Below, in pieces: positions 16,701-26,337 of a stretch of DNA of 64,000 bases. The DNA is taken from assembly GCF_042664895.1 (NCBI RefSeq), contig NZ_JBHTBQ010000044.1:310001-374000 (forward strand). Direction: 5' to 3'. The notes beneath the pieces were generated by a model. That model was given only the letters and a program-made list of their open reading frames with translations, was not told the origin of the DNA and did no database searches. Position numbers and translations under genes: made by a program. Position 1 is the stretch's first letter, and each line of letters begins with the position of its first letter. The stretch is from Iodobacter arcticus. GTDB taxonomy: Bacteria > Pseudomonadota > Gammaproteobacteria > Burkholderiales > Chitinibacteraceae.

Positions 16701-18173
16701 CATTGGCGTGTCGTCCCCCATCGAGCCGATGGCTTCTTGGCCATCCGCAGCAAGTACGCGCAAGATTTGATCGCGCTCTTCAAAAGTCAGCTGAAATTGC
16801 TTCTGGTAGGTCAGCAATTCTGCACGGCTCATCGCTTCTAGCGGTGAGTTGTCTTCTGCCAGCTCTAAATGCTGGGCGTGTTTCTTCACCCAAGCGCGGT
16901 AAGGCTGGGCGGTTTTCAGGCGGTTATCAATTGTTTCGGTATCTAGGAATTCGCCATTACTTAAATCGACAGCCACAATCTGGCCAGGTTTAACGCGGCC
17001 TTTCTTTACAACGTCTTCAGGCTTATAGCCCCACACGCCAATCTCGGAAGCAATGGTCAGGTGGCGATCTTTGGTAATCACATAACGTGCAGGACGCAAG
17101 CCATTGCGATCTAGCGCACAGCCTGCGTAACGGCCGTTGGTCCAAACGATGCCGGCTGGGCCATCCCACGGCTCCATATGCATGGAGTTGTATTCGTAAA
17201 ATGCGCGTAAGTCACGGTCATTGCTATCAACGTTTTGCCATGCAGGCGGCACCAGCATGCGGAAAGCACGGAATACATCCATGCCGCCCATCAGCAAGCC
17301 TTCGAGCATATTGTCCATTGACATCGAATCAGAGCCATTGGTTTGAACAATCGGGCGTACCGTGTCCATATCCAAATGCTCGCTGTCCATAATCGCTTCG
17401 CGGGCTTTGGCCCATAAACGATTACCGTGCAGGGTATTAATTTCGCCGTTATGCGCCAGATAGCGGAAAGGCTGAGCCAGCTTCCACTGCGGCCAAGTAT
17501 TGGTCGAAAAGCGCTGGTGATAAACCGCCAGCGACGATTCAAAACGCGGATCTTTCAGATCCAGATAAAATTCTGGCAAATTATCCGGAGTCACCAAGCC
17601 CTTATAAGACAGTACATGCGGGCTTAAGGTTGGCATATAGAAAGCAGCATCGTCAGTGTTGGCTTTTTCTGCCACACGTCGTGCTTGATAAAGCTTGCGC
17701 TCAAATACTTGACTCGTCATTCCTGCTGGCGCATTGACAAACAGCTGGCCAATTTGCGGCAGCGTTTGTAAGGCGTACTCGCCACAGGCCTCAATATTAA
17801 CCGGCACACTGCGAACCCCAGCGACCGACAAGCCCTGCTCTTCCATCGCTGCAAAGAGTTTTGTTAATGTTGTTTGCGCACTGTAAAAAATAATCCCTAC
17901 AGCGTATTCATCGGCCACCGTAAATTGATTTTCTGCGGCCACGGCACGCAAGAAACCATCCGGTTTTCGAAATAGCAGACCACAGCCATCGCCTGATTTT
18001 CCATCAGCGGCAACAGCGCCACGGTGTGTTAGACATGCAAGAGAGCTAATTGCGGTAGAAACCAGCCAATGCGACGGCTTGTCATCCATTTGAGCAATCA
18101 GGCCGAAGCCACAACTATCTTGTTCGAACGTCGGGCTATACAACGTGCCCTTTAACCAGCCTTGTCGATCCAT
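13740..18173 (-). CDS. gltB: Glutamate synthase large subunit
   Basis: A 1477-residue precursor. The N-terminal glutaminase domain has its catalytic Cys in EQDSCGFGLIAQ at residue 21, implying removal of a 20-residue propeptide. The central and FMN domains follow, with GGRSNSGEGGEDPARYG, then PGEGGQLPGDKVSP and DGGTGASPL. The [3Fe-4S] cluster motif is CKFLRICHLNNCATG, and the C-terminal beta-helix carries GGxxxxxGxMGGxxV-like repeats. ATG 18173 is chosen because it gives the usual short propeptide. A TTG at 18251 is in frame but would overlap a likely promoter. Confidence 0.95.
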   Translation of the reverse strand: MDRQGWLKGTLYSPTFEQDSCGFGLIAQMDDKPSHWLVSTAISSLACLTHRGAVAADGKSGDGCGLLFRKPDGFLRAVAAENQFTVADEYAVGIIFYSAQTTLTKLFAAMEEQGLSVAGVRSVPVNIEACGEYALQTLPQIGQLFVNAPAGMTSQVFERKLYQARRVAEKANTDDAAFYMPTLSPHVLSYKGLVTPDNLPEFYLDLKDPRFESSLAVYHQRFSTNTWPQWKLAQPFRYLAHNGEINTLHGNRLWAKAREAIMDSEHLDMDTVRPIVQTNGSDSMSMDNMLEGLLMGGMDVFRAFRMLVPPAWQNVDSNDRDLRAFYEYNSMHMEPWDGPAGIVWTNGRYAGCALDRNGLRPARYVITKDRHLTIASEIGVWGYKPEDVVKKGRVKPGQIVAVDLSNGEFLDTETIDNRLKTAQPYRAWVKKHAQHLELAEDNSPLEAMSRAELLTYQKQFQLTFEERDQILRVLAADGQEAIGSMGDDTPMAVLSEKVRSPYDYLRQQFAQVTNPPIDPIREAIVMSLNTCFGPERNLFKETEFNASRLEVRSPVLSSDKFDALTTMTGPDYKPAFFDITFDPAQTTLKAAIEALRANVLASVRDEKTVVVVLSDTNIQKGRLPIPALFAVGAVHHVLVNEGLRCLTNIIVETATTRDPHHFACLIGYGATAVFPYLAYQTIKELVEIGQLDLPLEKAANNFRKGINKGLLKILSKMGISTVASYRGSQLFEAVGVNEEVVDLCLNGTVSRISGANFADFQEDQGKLNKLAFNTMRPIAQGGLLKYVFGEEYHAYNPDVVMQLQKAVQNGDYKEYRKYADLVNKRPIAMLRDLMGLKLDTAKAISIDEVESVESILKRFDSAGMSLGALSPEAHEALAEGMNRLGGRSNSGEGGEDPARYGTVKMSKIKQVASGRFGVTPHYLVNAEVLQIKVAQGAKPGEGGQLPGDKVSPLIAKLRCSKPGISLISPPPHHDIYSIEDLAQLIFDLKQVNPDALVSVKLVAEPGVGTIAAGVAKAYADLITISGYDGGTGASPLASVKYAGTPFELGLTEAQQVLRANGLRGRVRMQADGGLKTGLDVVKAAMMGAESFGFGTGPMVALGCKFLRICHLNNCATGVATQEIKLRSKYFIGLPEMVVNYFTFIAQETREWMAALGVRQLSDLIGHSEMLELAAGATERQGRLKLGVLLSQGTIPESQPRFCVEARNPSFDKGELAEEMVKDAIAGIKSQTPQKFEYAVRNIHRSIGARLSGEIAKAHGADGLPSECLHIKLHGSAGQSLGVWNAKGLTIELEGDANDYVGKGMNGGRVVIYPPKASDFESHSAVIVGNTCLYGATGGELFAAGMAGERFAVRNSGATAIVEGIGDHGCEYMTGGCVIVLGETGYNFGAGMTGGFALVYDPKERFAYRINNELVDINLINGESYGAVRAFLRGKLRDHAKLTGSTRAIDILADFDEAQDNFWLVKPKAAKLDDLLKD

Positions 18174-18231
18174 CACAAAACCCTTAGGGGAAGCAGAAAT
18201 TTTTTTAGCAATTTGCGGCGAAATGGTCTTG

Positions 18232-18261
18232 ATTCTATATGCCAAACCCAAAAGGGAGCAA
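18232..18261 (-). promoter_or_regulatory. Possible gltB promoter
   Basis: On the minus strand, TTGCTC (18261-18256) and TAGAAT (18237-18232) are separated by 18 bases, with TATA just before the second box. This lies about 60 bases upstream of ATG 18173. The match is moderate and no mapped start supports it. Confidence 0.35.
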
Positions 18262-18472
18262 TGTTTTCAATCAGGAAATCCCTTATATGCACACATTAAA
18301 AAAATAAGGGTTTTTACTTACCGTTGTTACTGACTTATTAAAAAAGAAAACAAAAAGCTAAAAGAAAGGAAAACAGTAATATCGTTTTAACTTCTGCAGA
18401 AGCCACTGGTAAATGGCATATCACAAACTAGAATTAAGCGATCCCAATATTTCAGTGACAGCGGAGGCCAGT

Positions 18473-21400
18473 ATGAAACCGCAATTTCCTTTACACCCCT
18501 TGGTGCTCGCCATTGCAAGTACCTTACCGCTATTGATGGGTGTGCCGGCCTACGCTAATCCTGAAAATGCAAGAATCATTCATGGCTCGGCGGATATCCA
18601 GCAGGTGGGCAAAATGCTCACCATCAAGAACACGCCCAACGCGATTATCGAGTGGCAAAAATTTAATATCGCCAATGACGAGGCTACGCGTTTTCAGCAG
18701 GAGTCCGCCAAAAGCATCGTGCTAAATCGTGTTAGCGGCATCGATCCATCCCAAATTCTTGGACAGCTCAGCTCGAATGGCCGCGTGTTTCTAATCAATA
18801 AAAATGGCTTACTGGTCGGCAAAGATGCCCGAATTGATACCGCTGGCTTTGTCGCTTCCACGCTCGATATTAAGAATGATGATTTTCTTAATGGCCGTTA
18901 TCGCTTTGATGGCCATGGCGGAAAAATAGCCGTAGAAGGGGTGATACGTAGCCAGAATGGCGATGTTTTCCTAATTTCACCCGATATTAAAAACAGCGGC
19001 CTCATCGAAGCCAGCAACGGCAATGTGGTACTTGCTGCTGGCAAATCGGTTGAGATTGTCAGCCTAAGCCTAGAAGGCCTACGCTTTACCTTACAAGCAC
19101 CAAGCGATAGTGTAATTAATCTGGGGCAGATCAAAGGTGATGCCGTTGGCCTGTTTGCTGGCACCTTAAAACACAGCGGGGAAATTCGCGCTGTGCGTGC
19201 CGAACAAATTGGCGGCAAAGTTTTACTGCGTGCCAGCGATCAAATAGAAACCAGTGCAGGTAGCCAAATCACGGCAAACGGCGCAGTCGGTGGGCAAGTC
19301 ACACTCGATGCAAGCCCTACGGGCATCTTGCTCGCCAGCGGCCAGATCAGCGCAACAGGCCTTAAAGGCGGCGATGTGCAGCTACTTGGCAAGCATGTGG
19401 GGCTGCTCGATCATGCCATCGTAGATGCCAGCGGACAAAACGCAGGCGGAAGTATTTTATTGGGAGGGGACTATCAAGGGGGAAATCCTTTAGTTTCCAA
19501 CTCAGAAGCTAGTTACACCAGCGCAGAAAGCACTTTGCGCGCCGACGCGATCACTGAAGGCAATGGTGGCAAAGTGATCGTCTGGGCAGACAATATAAGC
19601 AGAGTAAACGGGGAAATCAGCGCCAGAGGCGGCGCATTAAGCGGTGATGGCGGGCTGGTTGAAACTTCAGGCAAAAAACATTTAGATTTTAATGCGCGTG
19701 TGGACACCTCTGCCCCCGCAGGCAAAGCAGGCACATTATTGCTAGATCCAAACGGCATCAGCATTATTTCCGCCTGCCCTAGCCCTGGCCCAAGCCCATG
19801 CCCTCCTACCCCAACAGAAAGTGGTGGCATTTTTTCTAATACGAATGCAAGCGCAGAAAGCTATTTACTGACCACCGCTATTTCAACTGCACTGTTAAGT
19901 AATAATGTGACGGTGCAATCGGAAGGAATCATTACGGTCAGCACCAACTATAGCTATACCTCAAATAACTCCCTCACCCTCCACGCCCAATATCCATCCC
20001 CATCCCCAACACCAGCCATTGATATGGGCAGTTATGCAATTACTAATTCGGGAACGGGCGATATTATTTTAAAAGCTGATAATGAAAAAATTAATTCCGG
20101 TGCAATTTCTACCCAGGGCAATATTACATTTGAAGCTTATGCACTTGAATTAAATGGTGCAATTACCACCGGCACAGATAAAAAAACACTGATTAAAGCC
20201 AAAAGTTCGCTTAAATTAGGTGGATCAATTGATGATGATAGCTCATCAAGCATGGGCCTAAAAACATCCGAGCTTGCAAAAATAAGCGGTAAAAATCTTG
20301 AATTCAGAAGTGAAGACAGTGTTTCAATTCAGGCAGAAGTTGATCGTAGCGGAAAAAACCTGAGTATTTATGGCAAAACCGGCATCAGCCAAACGACTCT
20401 TAGCCCATCTCCCTCTTATGGCTATATCAAAGCAGATCATTTAACTGTTTCAACCCTAACCCCAGCCCCTTCAGGCTCGATTAGCCCAATTGATCTGGGG
20501 CTAGCATTAAACTATATAAATAAAATAAGTGTTAAAACTGAAGGCACGCTTAAGCTAAAAAATAGTAACGCACTGGAAATAGCTGCTTTTTCAGATTCAA
20601 GCACCAGTAGCTCAAGCTCAGAAATGGGGGACAATAGCTGGATTAAAAATGAGGGCAACATTAGCCAATCCGCACCGATTAGCATTAAAAAAAGAATATC
20701 CGATCCACCTTCGCCTGCTTTCGAGCCGGGAGAATTACTTTTACTGGTAGAAAGCGGCAGTATTAACTTAAATAACAGTAGCAACAGCATTGGTAAAGTA
20801 ACTGCCAAAACAGTAGCAAGCGGTGCTGGAATTCTTATCAAAAACAATGCTGATTTAAAATTCAGCGCGGTCAGCGATCACCCGGCAATCAATCAAAGTG
20901 GCATCATTACCAATAATGGCAATATATCAATAGAAAACTCAGGATCAATTGACTTTGATGGACTGGAAATTAATGCAGGCACTGGCAATGCTGATTTAAT
21001 TACCACAGCAGCCAGTAAAACAATTACGATTCCCAGCAGTGGCAATGCAGGAAAAATAACAGCAACAAATATCAATCTACAAGCAGACAGCATTGCTCTG
21101 ACATCAGGGTCAAATGTTGCTACTTTGCTTGCCAGTGGCGGCACTATTAATATATCCCCTACCAGCAGTGCAATTGCTACACAATTAGGCGGCTCTCGCA
21201 GTGGCTTTGGAATAAGCCAAAGCGAATTCAATAATATGACGGCCAACAGCATAAAAATAGGCAATAGCTCGCATCAGCTTGGCACAGTTAATCTTGCAAC
21301 AATCGATCTAAGCACTGGCAGCAGCACGCCCATACTGGAAGTTTATTCAAATGCAGCAGTCAGCCAGACTGGTGCGCTCAAAGTAAAAGGCTTTGCCGCC

Positions 21401-24400
21401 AGAGGCAGTAGTATCACGCTAAACAATAGTGGTAATTTATTTAATGATGGTGTTGCACTCACCGCCAGTGGTGATATTGATCTTGATTACACCGGCAACC
21501 TGGCTATTGGCCTATCAGGTTATGCCGATGGTCTAGCTAGTAGCAATGATATTAGTGTTCGTGCCAGCAATAATTTAACGATTAATAATCTTATTGCAGC
21601 AAAAAACTTAAGCCTTACCGCTACGGCAGGAGCGATTAATCAAAGTGTAGGCATTATTCAGGCAAGCAAGCTCACCGCCGCTTCGGCTACCGCTTTAAAC
21701 CTTGGTCTAGATAATAAAATAGATACACTGAGCGCCCGCAATACAACGGGCGATATAAAAATTAAAAACAATAAGATACTCAACGTGAGCAGTCTGAAAA
21801 GCAGTGGAAATATTGATTTAAATAGTACGGGAGATATTACGCTCGATGGTGAGTTATCTACTGCAAATACAGCAACACTTAAATCCAACAACATAAGCCA
21901 AGCAAGCAGTAGCGTCATTACAGTGGGTACTTTAAGCATCGCTGCTTCAGGTACAGTTACGCTTGATAAAGAAAACATGATAGACAAGGCTGCAATTAAT
22001 AGCAAAAATATTAATTTAAATAATAATAAAGCCATTACACTGGATATCATCAATAGTAATAATGGTGATATAAAAATAACCAACAAGGGCGATATTACGC
22101 TCAACGATACGCTTACCGCAAATACTGCGACAATCACAGCCAGTCAGGGTAATATTAATTTAGCAAGCTCCATCAATACAAAAACCAGCACGTTAAATTC
22201 AGCAACAGGTAGCGTTAACGAATCAAGCAAGGGAAGTATTAACAGCAACAATTTAAGCATCACCGCCGCAAAAGGTATTTCGCTCGATCAAAGCAATAAA
22301 ATAGATATTGCCTCACTTAAAACAAGCCAAGGCAATATTGTGCTGAATAATACCAAGATTCTTTCTTTAGCAGAATCAAGTGCCGATCAATTTAAACTTA
22401 ATAATACTGAAGGCTTAGTGCTTACAGGTAATTTATCTGCCAATCAAATTGATTTAACGGCCAACACCATGAGCGATAGTGCCAATGCTAAATTAAGTGG
22501 CAATGCAAAGCTAACGGCTACGGGTGATATTGTGCTTAACAATAGCGTTCAAAATATTGGCACGCTCAGCGCTTCAAGCACAGCAGGAGATTTATTATTA
22601 AAAAATAACGACACTATTTTATTAAAAGAGATTAAAGCAAGAAGAGTAGATATCAGCACAGCAGGAAAAATAACAGTTGATGGCCCGCTGAGCAGTACAG
22701 ATGCGGCTAGATTGCAATCTGCCAGTGGCATCAGCATTAATAACAGCATCAATAGCAAAAACCTTAATTTAACAACTGATCAACTTAATATGGGTGAAAA
22801 AGGCCAGATTGACACCACTGATTTTTTCTATACCCCCAGCACTACAGATACTGTTAAAGTATCTTTAGGCGGCAACACCAGAATCAACTCGGGATTAGAG
22901 TTAAGCCAGAGCGATTTTGATCGTATAAAAGCCAGCAGAATCATTATTGGTGATGCAAAAGGAAATAAGGTTGGTGATATTTCAATAAAAGGCTTTAATA
23001 TTGCAAACTCAGATTTATTTATTAATAGCGCAGGCGCATTAAGCCAGACTACAGGCGGCACAATCACCACTAAGCTACTCAATGCACAAGCCAGCAGCAT
23101 TAGCCTTGGCGAAGCCAATACTGTTGACACCTTTGTTCCAAACAGCAATGGTGACATTATTTTTGCTAATACAAAAACACTGGCACTTGGCCCTATTAAA
23201 ACCGCAGGCTTGCTACGCATCGATACGCAGGGCAATTTAGGATTAAACGATGGCATATCAGCTAAAGACATTAGCCTTAAAGCAAGTGGGGGAGAAATTA
23301 GCAGTCTTGCCAATGGCGCACTTAATGCAGAGACCTTAATTGCCAGCGCCAGCAAGGGCATTAAGCTCGACAATGCCAACACCATTAATCAGGCTAGTTT
23401 AATCAGTAGTGAAGGCGATATCTCATTCAGCAATACAAAATCCCTTACTCTTGGAAAAACAAACAGCAGTGGCAATATACAAATCAGAGCGGCGGGTAAT
23501 TTAAATATTAATGAAAATATATCCAGTAATACTATCTCACTCAATAGTGACGGAAAACTCATTAGCAGTGCAATCATCACCAGTAAACAGCTCAATGCCA
23601 AAGCGGCCACAGGGATCACGCTGGATAAAGCCAATAGCTTAGATCAGGTAAAGCTTATCAGTGATAGCGGAAACATTATATTACTCAATTCTAAAGAGTT
23701 AATCTTGGATACGACCAGTACGAATGGCGATATCCAAATTGGCAGTAATGGTAATTTGCTGATTAAAGACAGTCTGACTGGCAATTTAGTACAGTTTAAA
23801 ATAGCCAACGGAAGCCTGAATGAAGCAGGTGGCGCAAAAATAAGCGCAAACAAATTGAATGTCGATGCCGAGCTGGGTATTAATTTGCAAGAAAACGCCA
23901 ACACCATTGATTTTGCAACGCTAAACAGTAAGGGAGATATTACACTTAATAATAGTAAATCTCTTGCTTTAAGCGGTGCAAACAGCGCGGGCGTGATTAA
24001 TGTAAATACACTTGGTACATTAATTATAAACAACCAGGTTCAAGGCACTGCAGTCAATTTAAAAGCGAATGAGTTGCTCGACACAACCAATAGCCAGATT
24101 AACACGGAAAAGCTGCAGCTTGATGGAAAAACGCAAATCACACTGGATAAAGGAAATCATAAAATTTCCCAATTAAGCGCAAACAGTGATGGCAGCTTAA
24201 CGCTTAATAATAATGTGGATCTTGCCCTGCAAGGAATTAGCACCAAGGGCAATGTACTGATTGATAACCAAGGCACACTCACGGTGAGCGCACCACTCAG
24301 TGCCGATGATACTTCACTGATCAGTAATGGGGCATTAAGAGTAAACGGTGCGCTTAAATCTACCGGCACAATCCGATTAAGCAGCCGAGACACAGGAAAA

Positions 24401-24955
24401 AACGATGACAATATTATTCAGAACACAGCCTTAATTGCAGCAGGCGATATAAAAATAAATGCCAATGATAGCTATATTCAGAATGCTGATTTAATTGCAG
24501 GCGCCACCACGGCGCAATTAAATAATCAAGGAGCACGCCAAGGTGCACAGCCGGGAGTAAGCGGCACGACGGGCGAGATTTCTGTTGATGCGACGGTGAT
24601 TCAAGTCGCCCCTGGCGTGAAAGCTGTTTCTGCCAATGGTGGCGCCATCACTTATGGTAGTAGCAGAACCGTTAGCAATAATATAACGGCCGATCAAATC
24701 AAAACCAGCGGGCTGGTCAATAAAACAGGAAAGAACCCGGATGGGGGACTGATTTCCAAATTGCCGATTAATGCAACAGAAGAACAGGCTAAACAATTAG
24801 TCAAAGTGATTGTTTTGCAAAAACAAGACCAGCAAATTCACTTTCAGCTCATTGGAACAGGGCAATTGCCCTTTGAAGCCCAAAAACCCGAAGAAATTGA
24901 GCCGCCCAAAGAAACAATCAGGGTTGCCGGAGAAGACGATGCCAACTGCCCTTAA
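18473..24955 (+). CDS. TpsA: filamentous-haemagglutinin-like exoprotein of a two-partner secretion system
   Basis: A 2160-residue secreted protein. The start is ATG 18473, preceded by GGAGG and followed by a clear signal peptide ending VPAYA. The TPS secretion domain (about residues 28-260) has IINK-type NKNGLLVG (about 118-125). A GTLLLDPNGISI segment near residue 420 is typical of FHA-like adhesins and is followed by Pro/Ser-rich loops. The remainder is a long beta-helix of imperfect repeats rich in Asn, Ser, Ile, Thr and Lys, with patterns such as GDITLNN and GNIxLNNxKxLxL. Its DNA is visibly more AT-rich than the neighbours. The chain ends DDANCP, with Cys2159 as the penultimate residue. 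The stop overlaps the fecR-like gene by 17 bases. Role as adhesin, contact-dependent factor or matrix protein cannot be told; no toxin domain was recognised. Confidence 0.9.
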   Translation: MKPQFPLHPLVLAIASTLPLLMGVPAYANPENARIIHGSADIQQVGKMLTIKNTPNAIIEWQKFNIANDEATRFQQESAKSIVLNRVSGIDPSQILGQLSSNGRVFLINKNGLLVGKDARIDTAGFVASTLDIKNDDFLNGRYRFDGHGGKIAVEGVIRSQNGDVFLISPDIKNSGLIEASNGNVVLAAGKSVEIVSLSLEGLRFTLQAPSDSVINLGQIKGDAVGLFAGTLKHSGEIRAVRAEQIGGKVLLRASDQIETSAGSQITANGAVGGQVTLDASPTGILLASGQISATGLKGGDVQLLGKHVGLLDHAIVDASGQNAGGSILLGGDYQGGNPLVSNSEASYTSAESTLRADAITEGNGGKVIVWADNISRVNGEISARGGALSGDGGLVETSGKKHLDFNARVDTSAPAGKAGTLLLDPNGISIISACPSPGPSPCPPTPTESGGIFSNTNASAESYLLTTAISTALLSNNVTVQSEGIITVSTNYSYTSNNSLTLHAQYPSPSPTPAIDMGSYAITNSGTGDIILKADNEKINSGAISTQGNITFEAYALELNGAITTGTDKKTLIKAKSSLKLGGSIDDDSSSSMGLKTSELAKISGKNLEFRSEDSVSIQAEVDRSGKNLSIYGKTGISQTTLSPSPSYGYIKADHLTVSTLTPAPSGSISPIDLGLALNYINKISVKTEGTLKLKNSNALEIAAFSDSSTSSSSSEMGDNSWIKNEGNISQSAPISIKKRISDPPSPAFEPGELLLLVESGSINLNNSSNSIGKVTAKTVASGAGILIKNNADLKFSAVSDHPAINQSGIITNNGNISIENSGSIDFDGLEINAGTGNADLITTAASKTITIPSSGNAGKITATNINLQADSIALTSGSNVATLLASGGTINISPTSSAIATQLGGSRSGFGISQSEFNNMTANSIKIGNSSHQLGTVNLATIDLSTGSSTPILEVYSNAAVSQTGALKVKGFAARGSSITLNNSGNLFNDGVALTASGDIDLDYTGNLAIGLSGYADGLASSNDISVRASNNLTINNLIAAKNLSLTATAGAINQSVGIIQASKLTAASATALNLGLDNKIDTLSARNTTGDIKIKNNKILNVSSLKSSGNIDLNSTGDITLDGELSTANTATLKSNNISQASSSVITVGTLSIAASGTVTLDKENMIDKAAINSKNINLNNNKAITLDIINSNNGDIKITNKGDITLNDTLTANTATITASQGNINLASSINTKTSTLNSATGSVNESSKGSINSNNLSITAAKGISLDQSNKIDIASLKTSQGNIVLNNTKILSLAESSADQFKLNNTEGLVLTGNLSANQIDLTANTMSDSANAKLSGNAKLTATGDIVLNNSVQNIGTLSASSTAGDLLLKNNDTILLKEIKARRVDISTAGKITVDGPLSSTDAARLQSASGISINNSINSKNLNLTTDQLNMGEKGQIDTTDFFYTPSTTDTVKVSLGGNTRINSGLELSQSDFDRIKASRIIIGDAKGNKVGDISIKGFNIANSDLFINSAGALSQTTGGTITTKLLNAQASSISLGEANTVDTFVPNSNGDIIFANTKTLALGPIKTAGLLRIDTQGNLGLNDGISAKDISLKASGGEISSLANGALNAETLIASASKGIKLDNANTINQASLISSEGDISFSNTKSLTLGKTNSSGNIQIRAAGNLNINENISSNTISLNSDGKLISSAIITSKQLNAKAATGITLDKANSLDQVKLISDSGNIILLNSKELILDTTSTNGDIQIGSNGNLLIKDSLTGNLVQFKIANGSLNEAGGAKISANKLNVDAELGINLQENANTIDFATLNSKGDITLNNSKSLALSGANSAGVINVNTLGTLIINNQVQGTAVNLKANELLDTTNSQINTEKLQLDGKTQITLDKGNHKISQLSANSDGSLTLNNNVDLALQGISTKGNVLIDNQGTLTVSAPLSADDTSLISNGALRVNGALKSTGTIRLSSRDTGKNDDNIIQNTALIAAGDIKINANDSYIQNADLIAGATTAQLNNQGARQGAQPGVSGTTGEISVDATVIQVAPGVKAVSANGGAITYGSSRTVSNNITADQIKTSGLVNKTGKNPDGGLISKLPINATEEQAKQLVKVIVLQKQDQQIHFQLIGTGQLPFEAQKPEEIEPPKETIRVAGEDDANCP

Positions 24956-26318
24956 GCTCTTGCTCCTCAGCCTTTTAATCCAAGTGCCAAGCTATGCCGC
25001 AATTGTGGCTGAAGTTGCCTCGGTGCAAGGTGCAGCGTCTGCTCAGGGTAAAAATGGCGGGCTAAAGCTGATTGGCAGAGGCTCTATTTTAAATGAGGGC
25101 GATGAAATCATTACCGCACCCAATAGCCATGCCGTACTTAAATTTAATGACGGCGGACAAATCACCGTCCGCCCTGATACCCGCATGAAAATTGATAGCT
25201 TCGCTTTTGGGCAAAGTGGCCGTGAAGACAGCATGGTTTTAGGCTTATTTAAAGGCGGCTTACGCGCAGTAACCGGGCTGATTTCTAAACAATCGGCGAA
25301 TGCCGCCAAAATTCAAACTTCAAGCGCCACCATTGGGATTCGTGGTACTGATTTTGATGCACGGCTTTGTGCGGGTGATTGCGCCCAGGAAGCCAAGCAA
25401 GCACCCACTCAGCAAAATAAAGCCGTAGAAGTGGCCGCTGCAGCAAGGGTAGTGAGCTTATCTGGCAAAGCCAATGTAAGAAATAAGGAAGGCGTGCTGC
25501 GCATGTTGGTGCAAGGTGGCGCGGTTTATGTGGGGGAACGCGTTGAAACCACGCCTGATGGCACGCTGGTATTGGCCTTTAGGGATGGTGGCAAAGTGTC
25601 TTTGCGCTCTGACACACAAATGCAGATTGATCGCTTTGAATACAAGGCTGAAGTACCTGCCGAAGGTAATTTTGGCGTATCTCTTTTTAAAGGTGGCTTA
25701 CGCGCGCTCACGGGCTTAATCGGTAAAGCCAAACCAGACGCAGTGCAATATAAGACCAAAAGCGCCACGATTGGCATACGCGGTACCGGGGTCGATTTTG
25801 AATGCACTGCAGCCTGCGCCGATCCAGAACTACCGGGGATGGATGGCTTTGGTGCCTATGTGTGGGAAGGCAGTATCACGGTAACACCCATCAACGGCCC
25901 CATTCAGCAGCTTAATCTTGGGGAAACGGTATTGATCCGCAGCTCCGGTATTTTACGCCCAAGCACACCGCCTGCTGGGCTTAGCAATATGCCAGCACCA
26001 CGGCCAGATACCATTCCCGTGGATCTACAACTCTTATTTGGCCAAAGCGAGGGCAATAACGAGATGCCGGGGCTCTATGTACACGTCCGCGACGGTAATG
26101 TTAGTCTAACTGACAACACTAGCCAGCAAGTGCTATTTTTAGGGAAAGATGAAACGGGATTTTCAAACAAAAATAGCCCTATTCGCTTACGTGAACTCCC
26201 TGTCTTTATTGAATTTGATAAAACACCGATCGGCATCATCAAGGTTCCACTTCGAGACATGCTCAGCAAAAATGGCCTTCCCTCTAACCTTGGCTGCAAA
26301 CCGGGTACAGTCAAATAA
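24939..26318 (+). CDS. Exported protein with two tandem FecR domains
   Basis: A 459-residue protein with a signal peptide (MPTALKLLLLSLLIQVPSYA) and no later membrane segment. Two homologous FecR-type domains follow. Each has a VxSxxGxA start, a GDEI/GERV turn, a DGGQITVRPDTRMKIDSF-like strand block, GLFKGGLRA(V/L)TGLI and ATIGIRGT. Each ends with CxxxC (Cys144/148 and Cys289/293), exactly 145 residues apart, showing a duplication. Classical FecR is a membrane-spanning regulator of a sigma factor; this one is probably periplasmic and lies between tpsA and tpsB. GGAGAAG precedes ATG 24939, which lies inside the tpsA 3' end. A structural, assembly or anchoring role is inferred. Confidence 0.85.
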   Translation: MPTALKLLLLSLLIQVPSYAAIVAEVASVQGAASAQGKNGGLKLIGRGSILNEGDEIITAPNSHAVLKFNDGGQITVRPDTRMKIDSFAFGQSGREDSMVLGLFKGGLRAVTGLISKQSANAAKIQTSSATIGIRGTDFDARLCAGDCAQEAKQAPTQQNKAVEVAAAARVVSLSGKANVRNKEGVLRMLVQGGAVYVGERVETTPDGTLVLAFRDGGKVSLRSDTQMQIDRFEYKAEVPAEGNFGVSLFKGGLRALTGLIGKAKPDAVQYKTKSATIGIRGTGVDFECTAACADPELPGMDGFGAYVWEGSITVTPINGPIQQLNLGETVLIRSSGILRPSTPPAGLSNMPAPRPDTIPVDLQLLFGQSEGNNEMPGLYVHVRDGNVSLTDNTSQQVLFLGKDETGFSNKNSPIRLRELPVFIEFDKTPIGIIKVPLRDMLSKNGLPSNLGCKPGTVK

Positions 26319-26337
26319 ACGAGAGCTACCGCGCGCT

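Noticed and set aside
14208..17627. Open frames on the plus strand opposite gltB
   Set aside because: Shadow frames of a well-conserved gene.
20512..24411. Long hydrophobic-looking open frames on the minus strand opposite tpsA
   Set aside because: They mirror the repetitive Asn/Ser/Ile codons of tpsA (AAT, AGC, ATT read backwards as Ile, Ala, Asn-like runs). No starts with ribosome binding sites.
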